Positions 40,399 to 52,909 of a DNA stretch of 64,000 nt are shown here, in pieces. A program made the position numbers and the translations under genes. Numbering within the stretch: position 1 is the first letter of the stretch; each line of letters opens with the position of its first letter. Under the pieces are notes generated by a model that saw only the letters and a list, made by a program, of their open reading frames with translations, was not told the origin of the DNA and did not search any database. Origin of the DNA: Schizochytrium sp. TIO01 (lineage: Eukaryota > Sar > Bigyra > Thraustochytrida > Thraustochytriidae); contig SMSO01000032.1 in assembly GCA_004764695.1 (NCBI GenBank), positions 6,158,668-6,222,667 of the forward strand, in the 5' to 3' direction.

Positions 40399-43300
40399 CC
40401 AAGTTCTTCATTTTCTTTTATCAAACCCATTAAACCTACGAGAGATAATCAAAATGATTCGTTCGGAGAGGACAGAGCGCGGGGGTCTCGGCCGCCACAG
40501 AGTGTCGCGAACTCGTAGGAAGCGCATCGTGAGGAGTTAGAAGGTGGGCATAGTGTACAATCACTAGCCCATTTCAGTGTTCAAGTTGAATAAAAAAACA
40601 AACTTGGGGAAACTCGACGGACCGGGGCAGACAACAATATTTTCTTCCGAGGCTGGCCTGTTTCAGGCAGCGCAGCGCATACCACGAAGTGACGGATATG
40701 AAGGTGCCGCGTGTGTTATCAGCAGCGTAGGTTCAGAGGTTGAGTTTGTGTGGGATAGTAGATAGCTACTGGAAACCATAGGAGACCCGCCCGCACCCAG
40801 TCGCAGACCACAGATACTTAGTGAAAATTCTGGCGGAACATTCCCTTCACCACACTGTGAACCACAGTCTTCCACGGGTGGTGTTCCTTGCTGCAACAGA
40901 CGAACTACTTTGAGCCTCCTATGCTAAACCCTAATAATCACCCCAGCGGTTGGGGCTTCCTGCCATGACTTGATGGTGCCATAGTAAGTCTTCACCCGAG
41001 ACTTTCCAAGGGTTAGATAACCCCCAATCAAGATAATTTTTATTTATTTTGGAATAAAAATAAATAAACAGCAACAATAATAACCTATTTTGAAAACAAG
41101 ACATAGGATGATAGGTGGATGAATGTATGTATATACAGGTAATCAGTAAGAAATATATTTTTAAAATTTTAGAAAAAATGACGAGGAATTAAACTTCGAG
41201 GAAAAAGTTTCATTTTGAAGAAAGGCAAAAAGCCCAAAAGACATCGAGTCACTCATTCAGTCTGCCATGGTCGAGGTGTCTTAGGGCCTGCAAATTCCGT
41301 CAACTCTCTCTCCCTTTTCCCGGTGCCCAAGGTGTTGCACATTTGTTTGCACATTCTTTCTTCACTCTAAAACCCCCTGCATGTTCACCACCGTGACAGC
41401 CCACGACCCTCATCGAGCGCCTGCCTATTCGCTCTTTCTTCTTTCTGCCCATCAAGTTGGACGTCGCCTGTCGCTCATAACTTTGTTGTTGGGCTGACTT
41501 ACACACATGTTCCCGCAGGTCCTTCCCTCACCTGACTTTCCTAAGCCGTCATCTATCCAGGCGTTCGCCGCACCCGCTCTGCCAGTTGGAGAGCGACCTC
41601 GAGCCGGGCGTGGAAAACTTCGACCTCGCCGCGTACGTGCACACGCAGACCCCGGCAAACTCACTCCGCGCGGCGGCTTCTTCAAGTACGCAGCCGTGTG
41701 TTTAAGAAGAAAGCCTCGAGACGGCGCTCTTTCCACTCGTCGAAGGCGTTCGTGAGGACCTGTCCACATCTACCATCACGGCATGTGCTTGGTACTTATA
41801 ATGTATGAATGGCTGCTTCGTTGTAATCGTCATCAGCTACGCAATGGCGCTGTCGGTGGCGCTGTAAGCGGTGGCGCTGTAAGTGATGGGGTAAAGCAGA
41901 GGCGGGCGAAGGCCTCGAAGACGTGGGCTTTGACTGACTCTGACTAACGTAGCGCAGAGGAGAGAGAAGAAGGCTTTGGGAGCGGTGATGGCGGAAGCTT
42001 TACTTTACAGAGAGGGCTTACAGAGGAGAGGGGCTGGACGAAGAAGAGCGGTTAGTCGTGAAGGAGCTCTGAGCGTTTGCTGATCTTGTTGCAAGGTCTG
42101 TCGGTGTTGGGAGGACTCGCGATTCAATAAATGTGAATGAATAAGCGAATGAGTGAAGAAGCGAATGGCTGCATGGGTGCGACTGACTTGCTTCTCCACG
42201 CAAATCTTCGTTTCAAAGGGCCTGCTGCGTCTCGCCCCGCAGAGTAACACAATGGATGTTTTGCGACGCTGCAGGACGAGGATTTAGTAAGCTGTCTACG
42301 TACTTCTTACCTGCCTGTGCAAGGCCGCGGTTTGCGACCCCCGATTTGAGGTGAGTGCGGTGTACCGCGATGTAACGAAAGGGAGTGAGTGGTCTAACAA
42401 ACCGACTTACTGGCACAGAGGTATAAGGCGAATGTGAGGTAGATAGATAGATTGATAATAGATGCCAATGCGAGATAAAATTTGGGCAGCGAGGGCTGAA
42501 GGACCCTGGAGAGCCAAGTCGAAGCGCCGCTGGACTTTAGAACTTGCGTTTCTCTTGCGGTATCAAAATAAAACCTGCAGGACAGAAACTACCATGCAAG
42601 GACTTCCCAAGCGGTCGTGTGCAGGTCCATACTGCCCGGCCAACACTTCTTCAAGTTCGCTTTCGTCAAGTCCTAGGTACAGCCTGCTCAGGTTTCTTTC
42701 CTGGCAGATTAGTTGATCCAAGGAGACGGGAAAAACTTAGTAAACTCTGTTTTTTCATTAATTTAAACATTTTAAAAATAAGTTTAATCTACCCTTTACT
42801 AGCGATTAGATACACGCAGCGGTCAGCTTGAAGATATGCCGCTTTGCATGCGAGGCGAGGCGAGGCTAGAATCTCACGCGAGCGTTGGTAACGCAGGTTA
42901 AGAAACCAGCAATTGCCGCATAGGAATTTGGACTCCAGGGACTTTGGAATTCCTTTCGCTTCGGCATTTCCAGGAGAGGTATCTTCTACATTGTCGTATG
43001 GGTAAATATACGTCCATACGCTTTACCACTGCACTGCCTACAATGCTGGACTCGAACTCACTACATAATATACGTGCTTGCTCTGCAAAACGCTTAGTCT
43101 CCGCCGTTCGCGCAAACGTCGAGCTAGCCGCCTCTTGGCCATGCGCTGGCTGCAGCACGGCCGATCGATACAGAGATGGTCTTAATTTCATGCCAAGAGC
43201 CTCGGCTTCTTCGTAATAAACAGGGAGGGAATGCATTTGCTTGGCACCGGAGGATGATGATGATGATTCGAAAGGACGGGAAATGCCTCAAACGCGAGAA

Positions 43301-44956
43301 GAGAACGCAAGGTCTGTGCGGCTCCGAATCTCTTTTGGGCCTCACGAACGCTGATACCTTGATACACTGTGAGTTCTTGATCCCAGACTTTTATCTTCAC
43401 GACGAAAGGCCGATCGAGGGCTGTGCTTGAGGGAGGGCGAGAGAACGCTGTTCTGTCCATCCTTGGGAAGGTAACAACTCGAAGAGATCCTTTGGGTTGG
43501 TCCGGCGTCCTCCTTCTTGCAACGCTTTCTTGACGCAAACTTCTCCTTCCCGAGGCCTTGGCCATTTCATCCTTCACGATGAGCATTTTGAAGAGAATGG
43601 CCTTACTAGAATAATCTGTGCCGGCTTTGCTTCGAAATCTGTTGCAGCGGACACTACTACAATGCAACGATTGTATCGCTCGAACGCGAGATTCTCTTTG
43701 GCGTTCTCTTTTGCCTTGACTCCACGACAGGTGTTCCTTTAGCGGCCCCAAAACGTGTTATAATCTTGCGGTGCTCTTTCTCGTGTCTTCGCATTCGACA
43801 TTCAATAGAAGCGCTCAGCATCTGCCCATCTCTTCACTCACTCCTGCGAGCTCGAATTCTTCGAAGTCTTCAATTTCTCATCGAAGCCCTTGAGCCCCTT
43901 CAGATTGGCGCTCCTTAAAACTTGAAGCAAACGTCTCTTCTTCTCCAATTTTCTCTGGTTGCCATAGCAGTTCCCGTTCTCCCTGTGCTCCGCTCTACAC
44001 CGCTCCTACTGTTATCCTTAGGACTGCCGATGCACGCTCGCACTTTCTGGCCTTCAGGAATGGGCCCAGTGACTGCGGCAACAATCTCGCTCTGCGTTCT
44101 CTCGTGTCGTTTCGAACAAGTCTATTTGATCGACCAATCTAGCCAGCTAGCTTCTCACGGAAGCGACGCGGCAGCGAGATGAGCACAACCTGAACATCAA
44201 CGCAGTGCGTATGGACATCACCTTCGAGCATCATGGCGCTCACCTGAATGAAGCCTTGGCCCCTTACTCAACGCAATTTAGCGTTCTAGTCCACGACGAC
44301 TCGGACTCGGCGTTCTTCAGCGTTCCCACCCCTTATCTCATGTCCTATGTACTCCTAGCTCTTATCAAGAGAACGAACAACCCTTTTGTAGTTTTTGTAT
44401 TTTGTTTTTATTTCAACGTCGATCATATGATGATCATCTCCTTTCAATTTTTATTTTGTGAAATACTAATCGAAGCTTGGAAAGCCCAGCAAAGGGAGGG
44501 AATACAACTGACTAACTGACCAACTGCCTGACTGAGAGCGTGCTGTGTTCTAGCTCTCATCATGGCATGCCCTAACTCCCCTACTATCTCCTATCTTTTT
44601 TCTGCTCCAGCTCGTTCCACAGATCGATTAGATTGAGTGCTCAGCCCACAGTGCGCATAAAACTTCAATCTGGCTGCCGAAGATCTCGCCGCCGCACGCT
44701 CTCTCTTCGAGCAGCAGGTCAACCAGCTCCAAGTCCAAGGCCAAGGCCAAGGCCCTCTACAATTGTGCCAGCACGCAAGCCCTCCCTCCAGCATTCATCG
44801 CCCAATGCAGCACGTATCCTCAACCTGCTGCAGCGTTTGCCCTGTCCTTGAACCGGCAGCTTCTCTGACCACTGCGAAGCTTGGATCCCGTCCACTCGTC
44901 AAGACGCTCTAAGATTTCCAATGTAAAAGGCCCTCTTTTCTACAGATGCGCGTGCA

Positions 44957-45072
44957 TATTTATTTATTAATTTATTAATTTATTTATTAATTTATTAAAT
45001 TATTAATTTATTTATTTATTAATTTATTAATTTATTTATAAATTAATTAATTAATTTATTTATTTATTTATC
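44957..45072. repeat. 116-bp (TTTA/TTAAT)n AT-only tract
   Basis: The tract consists almost entirely of TTTATTAATT- and TTTA-type units with no G or C. It is the longest AT-only stretch in the window and a likely easily melted site. Confidence 0.9.
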
Positions 45073-46390
45073 GATGATACTTACTCATTCGCTCCTTTGC
45101 CACGACAGCTGCAAAAGCAAGCAAGCGATTGTAAAAATAGGGGAACAAGCTCCGCGAGTCAACTTCGATGTAGAAGCCTTCCCTTCTTCCCGTGAACGTG
45201 AGCGAACGCGGCAATGGAGAAGAAGAAACGACCTTCTGAGCGCCCAGAGGCTCGAGCGCCTGGAGCGGCACAGTCACCATCACCAATGCTTCACCTCGAA
45301 AGAGTGCAGAATCCGGGGCGGATCAGGATCCCGCTGCTACTTTTCGCTCGTATCATACCGCTGCATGACGAGATTTTCAACGCCTCCTGTCACGGCCCTT
45401 CATCGCTTTTCCTCTTCTCCCGCCGTTCCGGGGAACAGCTGCCCTCCACAGCCCGCTGTAAGGGGCCGCTTGCGCTGGTGTACACTTCTACCTTAGCCCC
45501 CTTCCTCCCCGCTTCGCCGCAACCACCTGCTATCTCTTCCTACACCAGCCTTGCTGGCTCTTGGTGAGGAGGGCATTGTGAAAGTATATTCACGGCGAAA
45601 TGGGATCCCACAGTCAGGACAAGCTAACAGCATCTTGAGTTGAGCAACAGCTTGGTAACGGATGAGACACGAAGCGGCCGGAAGGAGCCTGTATTGTGCA
45701 TTGTGGTTCTTTTGGCCTTCTCTTCAAGTTTCGACGAGTTCCTTTACAATGCTGTGCAAAGTGTTCCCACAGCTCTTCCTGGAAGAGATCTTGCATGCCA
45801 GTACTTCCTAATCCAGCTTTGAGTTGACCACCTCCCTCGCACTTAGAAAACTTTTCACTTTAATTAAATTAAACAAACAAATAAATAAATAGAAAACCAA
45901 AGTGTATATAACATCTCAAAGTAATTGAACAATACCAGTTGTGCTATAATATACCACCTATCAGTGGTTTTGGTTAGAAGGGCTTAGAAGGCCCCGCACT
46001 GTTGAAAGACCTATCTCCAATAGTTCAGAGTTGTTACTTCTTTCTCCCTTCCTTCAAACGAGATCGATCGCCTTCAGGATTTCTAGTTTCTTTCCGGGGA
46101 GAAACCAAAAAGAAACGAAGACCTGCTCTCGGCGCAGCAACCTCTGCAGCTTTGCAGCTTTGCAGCTTTGGCCTGAAATATCCATCTCTTTTCGATCAAT
46201 TATCGCTCTGTGCGATGCCAGGACACGGTTACTTTTGTTGTTTCACTTAGAGGAGAACTTACTCATCCATGGAATCTCCAATCCTTGTTTCTGTACCTAC
46301 TTGCCCAACCAGAAACCTTTTTAATTAAAAATTAATTAAAACGTTTTTAATTACACATGCTAAGCCTAATACAGAACACCCTATTGATAG

Positions 46391-46404
46391 TGCCTACGTA
46401 GGCA
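46391..46404. repeat. perfect 14-bp palindrome
   Basis: TGCCTACGTAGGCA is its own reverse complement. It shares the CCTA/TAGG arms with other palindromes in the spacers. Confidence 0.85.
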
Positions 46405-46906
46405 GGTAACTAATTTTGTGTGCAAAGAGTAGCACTTTTCAACGAACCTCAACGTTTCCCCCGTAGCCCCCATCTAGTTCCCCCGCTCTTCCGCAGCACA
46501 GTAACCAAGCTAGCCTGCACTGTTTAACCGATTCCTCCGGGGGCCACCGCAACGCTCCACGGCCCTCCTCCCCCTCCCCCTATGTAACTCCTACTCCTTT
46601 ATACTACTCTGCTCTGCTCTGTTCTGTTCCATTCCCCTTCTTACCCGTTCCTTTCTCCAGTTCGCCACATGAAAAGAACCCGCCACATCAGCTAGGAGCT
46701 GCCCACCATTATCCCTAGCGGTCCTGCTTGGCCAGGCCCCAGTGCTGTTCCTTCTTGATTCAATTCTTCATTTATCCATGCACTTATTTCTAAATACTGT
46801 GCTTTGTGCAAAGGCATTTAAGCTATCATAGTTGACTTAGTTACAGTAGCCTATAAGTTAGCAATTGCTGCCTTACCAATTATTCGTAGCAATGACTACG
46901 GTGGGA

Positions 46907-47020
46907 GAAACAAATAAACAAATAAACAAATAAACAAATAAAATAAAATAAACAAATAAACAAATAAACAAATAAACAAATAAACAAATAAAATAATAAA
47001 ATAAAATAAACAAGAAAACA
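46907..47020. repeat. (AAATAAAC)n minisatellite
   Basis: This array of AAACAAAT/AAAATAAAAT units is over 100 bp long. In antisense it yields a repetitive Leu-Phe-Ile-Cys-Leu-Phe-Val-Tyr peptide that I regard as an artefact. Confidence 0.9.
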
Positions 47021-48839
47021 CCTGAGATTGGCAACGATGACGGCAAGCGCAGGCCTCTCCGGCCGCCGTCCTGGCCGCCGCTGCTCCTCAAGGCTGGCTG
47101 GACTGATTCACGGAGCAGCCTCTACGCGCTCTCAGTCCAAGTCCCAGGAGCGGCCTTCGCAGCTCGCAGGTACGTAGCTGCTCCGCGGGCACGAGCGGTG
47201 TCCACGGCAACGAAGGTTTCGTGCAGTTTCCCGCCAAAGGGACCTTCACTCGAGCCTTCTGTGCTAGTTCTCTGAAGGGGCGTCTGAGAACGCGTTCCTT
47301 TTCCGCCGCCGCCCAGGGCTAACCACTGCTACTCGTAAGGCCTAGTGGCGCTCCCCGGGAGAACACCTCCCACTGCCCAGTAGGAGTGCATAGGGACAGA
47401 CCTGAGCTGTCCGGAGGTGTGCGCTGTTCTTCGAACTTTCAGAATACCCACGCACTGGTTTCGCAGGACCTCGTTTGCTCGAGGGCGCATTCATTCCGCG
47501 GATAAGTCTTGGGAGCCGGAGGGCCGTGGCTACAGGTCTGCTCCTGAGACTGTGAAAGGGAGGCCGTAAGGCCCAGCGTCGTCATCTGCAGGCTGTACAG
47601 CCACGGCCACAAAGAGGGAGGGAGTCTGGCGAGATGGACATACCCATTGCTCTGTCTGCTATTTCACAGCCTGCGCTCGCATCTGCGGCACCGCTGCGGA
47701 ACGTCTGCGGCACCGCGAGTCCAGGTCCCAGGAACTCGAACCCGGAGGCCTCGAAGCAAGAAGAAGCAAGCGCCAGAGGAGGCGCGGCACATTCCCTTGC
47801 ATTGACACGTGCTCGAGCAGGCAGGCGAACTGGCACCGGCCCGGGTGAGCTCTGGGCGAGATCGGAGAGGGATTCCTGCGACGCTGGACTATTCCTCAGC
47901 TCAGACTTCGGCATCGTCGGCAACGGAGGCTGGTTCTCCATGCGCTAGCCAGCAGTAGAAGCTGCCTAGCTCCCTCATCACTCGCTGGGAACTGCCTACT
48001 GACTACTACCAGCCTCCTACGGCCTTTGTTCCATTTGCTCTCTCCGTTCAGGAACGATGGTGGCGCTGGAACAGCAGAACGGGTACCCACAGCAGCTCTC
48101 TTTCCGCATACGTTCTACCTAGCGGATACGCTAGCCTCTCGATACTTTTAGCCCTGGGGTAGGTGGAGGACTAGGGGCCTCCCCTGCTGTGTCCCTAGCT
48201 GCTGTCTATGAAAACAGTAAGCTGCTGAACCAAGGAATGAGAATGACTGCGAAGGTCAAAGTAATGGAGGAGTTATAGGAGAAAAGCGACTTGGCTTGAG
48301 AACATGAAGAGAAGAGCAAACTCGGCCAAGAAGCCAAGGCGCAAGTCCCCTGCCTGCCTGCTCGAAGCAAAGGCCGGGAAGAAGACGCAGGTCCCCGCGA
48401 GAAAGCACCACATCCTTCCTCCCAGTCTGCACAGCTCTGGAGGCCTTCAGACGGGTCAGGGCTCCTCCCGCCGCCCAATGCGGCCAACTTGAATTCCCAA
48501 AGAACTCGAAGCAACTCTATGATAATAAGAACAACTTCGACTTTATCAACGAATGCGTAGAAATGAAGAAATGAATAGAAATGATTTAATGGTTACTACC
48601 CCCTTTTCCTCCTTCTGCTACTATGACCTGTGCGCTCGCTATCTACCGCACTATCCTCCCACTAGCGGCCCCTAAGCCTATCTAACCCAACCTTGTTTGA
48701 TCTAGCCTGCTCAGTTTTATTTTAGCGCTCAACCAATATTATTCTTGCTAGCCAGCACTAGCGACCTCCTAACCCAAACCTTAAAGAGCACAGCACACGC
48801 GCAACTACGGCTCCTACTACCTGCAGTAGATCAGTAACC

Positions 48840-48860
48840 AACAGCAGCAGCAGCAGCAGC
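48840..48860. repeat. (CAG)n trinucleotide repeat
   Basis: About seven CAG units occur here in a stretch without a supportable reading frame. Confidence 0.85.
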
Positions 48861-49082
48861 TCGAAACTTCGCAGAACACATAGGACTGATTCAACCTGTC
48901 CCGCTGGCTCTCCTGGCCCGACTGCGGGGAACGCTGTGGGATCCCCGCGTTCCCTGATTTCGTTCCGGGAAAGTGTGCGGAAAGAAAGAAGGAGAGGAAG
49001 AAAGCGGTGAAAGAACGCGCGAAGAAAGCGATGGAGTTGAAGAGAGAAAAGGAGAGAGAGCTTTGAAGGAGAGACTGTTTTG

Positions 49083-49118
49083 GACGGATGGATGGATGGA
49101 TGGATGGATGAATGAATG
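49083..49118. repeat. (GGAT)n microsatellite
   Basis: About seven GGAT units are followed by AATG variants, in a gene-free stretch about 1 kb before the 448-aa gene. Confidence 0.9.
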
Positions 49119-50126
49119 GCTTCGATGTGTACGTGGCGTTAAGGATTGGCTGGTTCTGGCAAAGCTCCCTTGGGCCTTCTCGTTTGCTTCGACGAGCTCA
49201 ACTCGAGGTTCAAGAGCTGCGTCTTTTCTACCTCGCGCACTCATTCGAAGTTCTTCGAGTTCGTCTGAAACATTTCTTTGGTTTCGCTTTTCACTCAAGC
49301 AAGTTTCTTTTTTCAAAGAAAGTTTTAGCTCTTTTTCTCTTTCTCTCCTTTTCATTAAACCAAAGAACAATCTTTCTCTTCATCTCTTCCTATGATGATC
49401 AATACAGAGATTGATCTTCCATATAACTCAACTAATGAAAAGATGGGTGTTTTTCTAACCCTTTCATAAGCACATAGACAGGACGAGGAGAACTCAGGAA
49501 CAGCTAGGACACTCCTATCGTTTGCGCTAGACAGAGGACCCAAGACGATGCAGGCCCTTCTTTTCCTCTTCTCCGTCTCCAGCCAGGTAGGAGTACAGAT
49601 ATCACAAACGGTAGGGGTGTCGCTGGAAGGAGAAGTGTGCGGTGCCCTGTGTTGCGGCTTGTTTCCTGCGGCTTCTTTGATGTTGCGGGAAAGGAGGAAA
49701 TAAGGGGGCGGCTAATGTTACCGAGAGATAACGGAGCTCTGCGCGTGGCGGGGGCAGGAGCAAAACCAAAACTCCTGAGCAGACTAGCCAGAAAAAGCAA
49801 AGCCAAAGAAAGAAAGAAAGAAAGAGATCATCCAACGATCGCAGACCAAGTCCTGTGCATTTGTATCTGTTGTTGATCTGCTGCCGTGCTGCTGCGTTCG
49901 CTGGAAGTGCACGCACAGCTCGGAGGTTGGAAAAAGCCAAAGAAACAAGCAAGCAAGACTTCCGATAGAGTCAGATTGAAAAAGTACACCAGAACCGCAA
50001 AGGCCCGCTCCCAGAACCGGGCGAGTTGAGAACAGAATCAAAACCAGCTCCGAGAAGAAAGCAAAACCAAAACTCAAAGAGCTCTACAAAGAAGACATAA
50101 ATCAAATTCACATAATTATCACAAAC

Positions 50127-51473
50127 ATGGCAGAGGAATTGAACGAGAACTTTGTTGCCCTCGGGCTCGATAATGAAGCAGAAATCGGATGTGACACAAA
50201 GGCATCTGAGGCCGCCAAAAACCCTACTGTATACAGAAGCGTCTCCAGCATCGCCATGACCGAGGAGACTGTGGACCCCGTGGTGTACCGCTCGCTCAAG
50301 GTCAGCGACTCGTGCCCCTCCGTTTTCGACCTCTCAGACCTCCGCGCCGACGCCTATGCCTTTGGACTTCGCTCTAGCCTTAACCAGGGTGTTTCCTACA
50401 ACCCGGCAGCCCCCGCAAAGGCCGGTATGAAGCGCCAGCGCCAGCGCCACCTTGTATCCCGCCTCCGCAGACCCTTCTCTAAATACGTCCCCGCGCCGGT
50501 CTACGCCCTCGCAGATGTTGCTTCTAGCGACTCCCTCGTCGAGGCCGTCTTCTCAGCTCTGGCCCAGGGCAAGGTTGATGTTGGCGAGTGGGACGAGAGC
50601 CACTCTAGCATCTCCTGCAAGGTTGTTGTGGACTCTGGATCTTACCGCTTTGATGTATACATTCTTGAGCTCGACGAGGAGGGCAAGCGTGATCACTTCG
50701 CAAGCCACATCGTCGAGGTCCAACGCATCTCGTCAATGTCATGCGCAGCAACTTGGAGCGCCATCGTGGACTCGATCATGACCCCGCTCTCCGGGCATTG
50801 CTTCAGCGGATACTTCTCCGCTCCTTCTCCTCGACCTGCTTTTGGACTTGTGCGTCAGAGCAGCTCTATGGGATACACGACATCTCGCGATGACCTCTTT
50901 TCCGATCTCGAAGATGATGACGATGAAGATCTCGAAATTGTTGAGGATGACGTGCTTGAGGCTGAGTACAACAGACTTCTGGCGATTGCATGTGATGCTA
51001 ACTCCACCACCATGGAGACTCGCCTCGAGGTTGTGCAGCTCCTCGCCCGCATGTCGACCGATGCCCAGGTGGTCAAGGCGCTTCTTAAGGCTGAGGCTAT
51101 CTCAAAGACCATTCAGTGCCTGCAGGCTCAGGTTCTGATTGGATCATACGGCGACATCACCCGTGCTTTCTGTACACTCCTGTCCAACCTTGCTGACCGC
51201 ATTGACACTGTTGAAACTACTGTAAGCTTTGACCTCGCGGCCCATACTACAATGCATGTTCTCCGCGCAGGTGATGCATCTAATCATCTCGACCTAGAGC
51301 TTTTGCGAGAGGCAGCTCGTGCACTGTCAATCTTCTCCCGCAACCTTAAGAACAAACATCCTCTCATGGATCAGGTTCGCGAGGCTGCAAGCACGTGCGC
51401 AATGCAGACGAAGGACTCCCGCCTCGCCTCGCATGCCTTCGCAATTATTCAAAACACATACATCGCGAACTAG
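50127..51473 (+). CDS. hypothetical protein, 448 aa, with acidic linker and helical C-terminal half
   Basis: I do not recognise this family. The ATG at 50127 opens an uninterrupted frame with strongly C/G-ending codons, like the thiolase, which supports a real and well-expressed gene. Residues 1-100 are polar. Residues about 105-240 look folded: a basic stretch (GMKRQRQRHLVSRLRRP), then an alpha/beta-like block (SYRFDVYILELDEEG, HIVEVQRIS, ATWSAIVDSIM) that vaguely resembles the small C-terminal domains of some protein kinases, although no kinase domain is present. An acidic segment (DLEDDDDEDLEIVEDD) follows near 265-280. Residues about 280-448 are continuous amphipathic helices (TRLEVVQLLARMS, REAARALSIFSRNL), suggestive of ARM/HEAT-like repeats. 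No signal peptide or membrane helix is seen. The domain ideas are tentative. Confidence 0.82.
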   Translation: MAEELNENFVALGLDNEAEIGCDTKASEAAKNPTVYRSVSSIAMTEETVDPVVYRSLKVSDSCPSVFDLSDLRADAYAFGLRSSLNQGVSYNPAAPAKAGMKRQRQRHLVSRLRRPFSKYVPAPVYALADVASSDSLVEAVFSALAQGKVDVGEWDESHSSISCKVVVDSGSYRFDVYILELDEEGKRDHFASHIVEVQRISSMSCAATWSAIVDSIMTPLSGHCFSGYFSAPSPRPAFGLVRQSSSMGYTTSRDDLFSDLEDDDDEDLEIVEDDVLEAEYNRLLAIACDANSTTMETRLEVVQLLARMSTDAQVVKALLKAEAISKTIQCLQAQVLIGSYGDITRAFCTLLSNLADRIDTVETTVSFDLAAHTTMHVLRAGDASNHLDLELLREAARALSIFSRNLKNKHPLMDQVREAASTCAMQTKDSRLASHAFAIIQNTYIAN

Positions 51474-52909
51474 TTGCCATGTATTGTCCTACTCGTTTCA
51501 TTACTGTACCATGAATTCACACAACATTCTGTTAATATGACTATATTTCATTGTCTCGCTAAAAATGATTCTTTTCAATCTCTTGCTTGCTTGATTCCCT
51601 GCTTCTTTAAAACCTTGAGATATCAGTTGATCATGGGGTATTTCAGATTGAGGCTATCACAAAAAAAGGACAATAAAACATCGCAGCATTACCCCCTGTG
51701 AAATTTTCTTGTTAACATTAAAGGATAGGGAATGATAGTAAATCTATTCGTTTGTTTCTTGAAGACCTTTAGATGATCTTCTCTTGCTCACATTTGATTA
51801 TTCACAATGACGTTGTTCTCTTCTTTGAATGGTCATCAAATGAAACTAGACATTCTTAGTTCTTTTCCTTTTTCAAGAGGAGAATTTTATCTCTTCGAAC
51901 CCTTGCCGCTCCTAAAGGAATCGTTAACTCGCATCGGATTGTCCATACAGAAATTACAATGCCTCTTTCATTAATTATGAAAAGCTCAGTCAGAGAAAGA
52001 GAGTAGCGAGCGAAAGGTTTTGCTCCTTGCTGGTCACAATCTGACGGCCGGAATGTCAGCCTCTATTTGCGTTTCTACTCAGTATCCTACATCAGATAAG
52101 AGCAATTGAGAATCCCATTGCTAAATTTAGCTTGTAGTTGAATTTATTGTGTTCATCGAGTACGCAAATCAGTGGGTACTCTATAATGTTTAGTTTCTCT
52201 ACTGCAACGAATTCTCCATTCTCCACGACTAAACTTCCTGTTCGATATCCAGAGAGTTAAGTTTTGAGCACTTTCCTCAAAACATTAATGTACAGACCAC
52301 TTTTGATCGCTCATCCGGAACGTAAAAGAAAACCTAGGCACTTATTATGAGCACTGCACATTTACATCAGGGCTCCTTTGTATATTTGCAACGAAGGCTA
52401 AGAATGCACATCATCTTTGTTTGCTTTTCTTTTTAACGAGATAAAAACAACATCGAAAGTGGCTAGAAATTGTGTGTTTATAGAATAATACGAAATCTGA
52501 GACACGGCACTCATCTTGAAGATGGGGAAAAAACAGTTCTAAAAATAGTAGATGTAGAGACTCCGGTGTTGGATATATAAATAGCATGAGCAGCAACTTT
52601 CCTTTAAATAAACTAGAATCCAGTCAGATTTTGGCTGGGTTTCGAAATTCAAGAAACAAAGAAGCACATGATTCATCAAGCAAGAGGGCCATGGCCAGAT
52701 AAAGCATTCGCGAAAACTCACGTTTACAGGGCCAAAAAGAGGAAACAAGAGCGGACATGGCTTCTGCTTAATGCAAGGTCAAGTCTTGAAGATCTGCTGC
52801 AGTCAAGCAAGTATAAACGAGGCAGGAAAAGAAACGTAAAGCAACAAAGAAGAGAAGAGTAGCTGTTCTACGTTACGTGACGAGACGATAAATCAAGGCA
52901 GGAAATTAT
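51474..52909. other. convergent AT-rich intergenic region
   Basis: This gap lies between the 3' ends of the 448-aa gene and the 112-aa gene. It is AT-rich with only short overlapping frames of at most 75 codons. No tandem repeat, RNA gene or domain stands out. Confidence 0.55.

Larger units (their letters stand above)
34633..50126. other. 15.5-kb gene-poor region rich in simple repeats
   Basis: I cannot support any protein gene in this stretch. The longest open frame (187 codons, minus strand, 43188-43751) has no recognised domain, no codon bias like that of the neighbours and ends in a microsatellite-derived His run. The region holds many short tandem repeats, a 22-base T run, CTAGGTA-type palindromes (37763-37778, 46391-46404), an inverted-repeat structure near 42989-43045 and alternating AT-rich and GC-rich patches (GC-rich at 47.0-48.5 kb). 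It could contain non-coding RNAs, regulatory DNA, decayed repeats or multi-intron genes that cannot be seen by eye. Confidence 0.5.

Noticed and set aside
43018-43100. possible tRNA or permuted tRNA on the minus strand
   Set aside because: A-box-like and B-box-like words are present in reversed order, as in a permuted tRNA, but the T-arm and acceptor stems do not pair, so no tRNA fold is possible as read.
43188-43751. 187-codon minus-strand frame
   Set aside because: One short segment (VVKIKVWDQELTVYQG) looks strand-like, but the rest is basic and random-looking, the codons are unbiased, and the His run comes from a GAT microsatellite. A decayed gene fragment cannot be excluded.
47716-47760. 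tRNA B-box-like GGGTTCGAGTTCC on the minus strand
   Set aside because: There is no A box at the right distance and no cloverleaf can be drawn.
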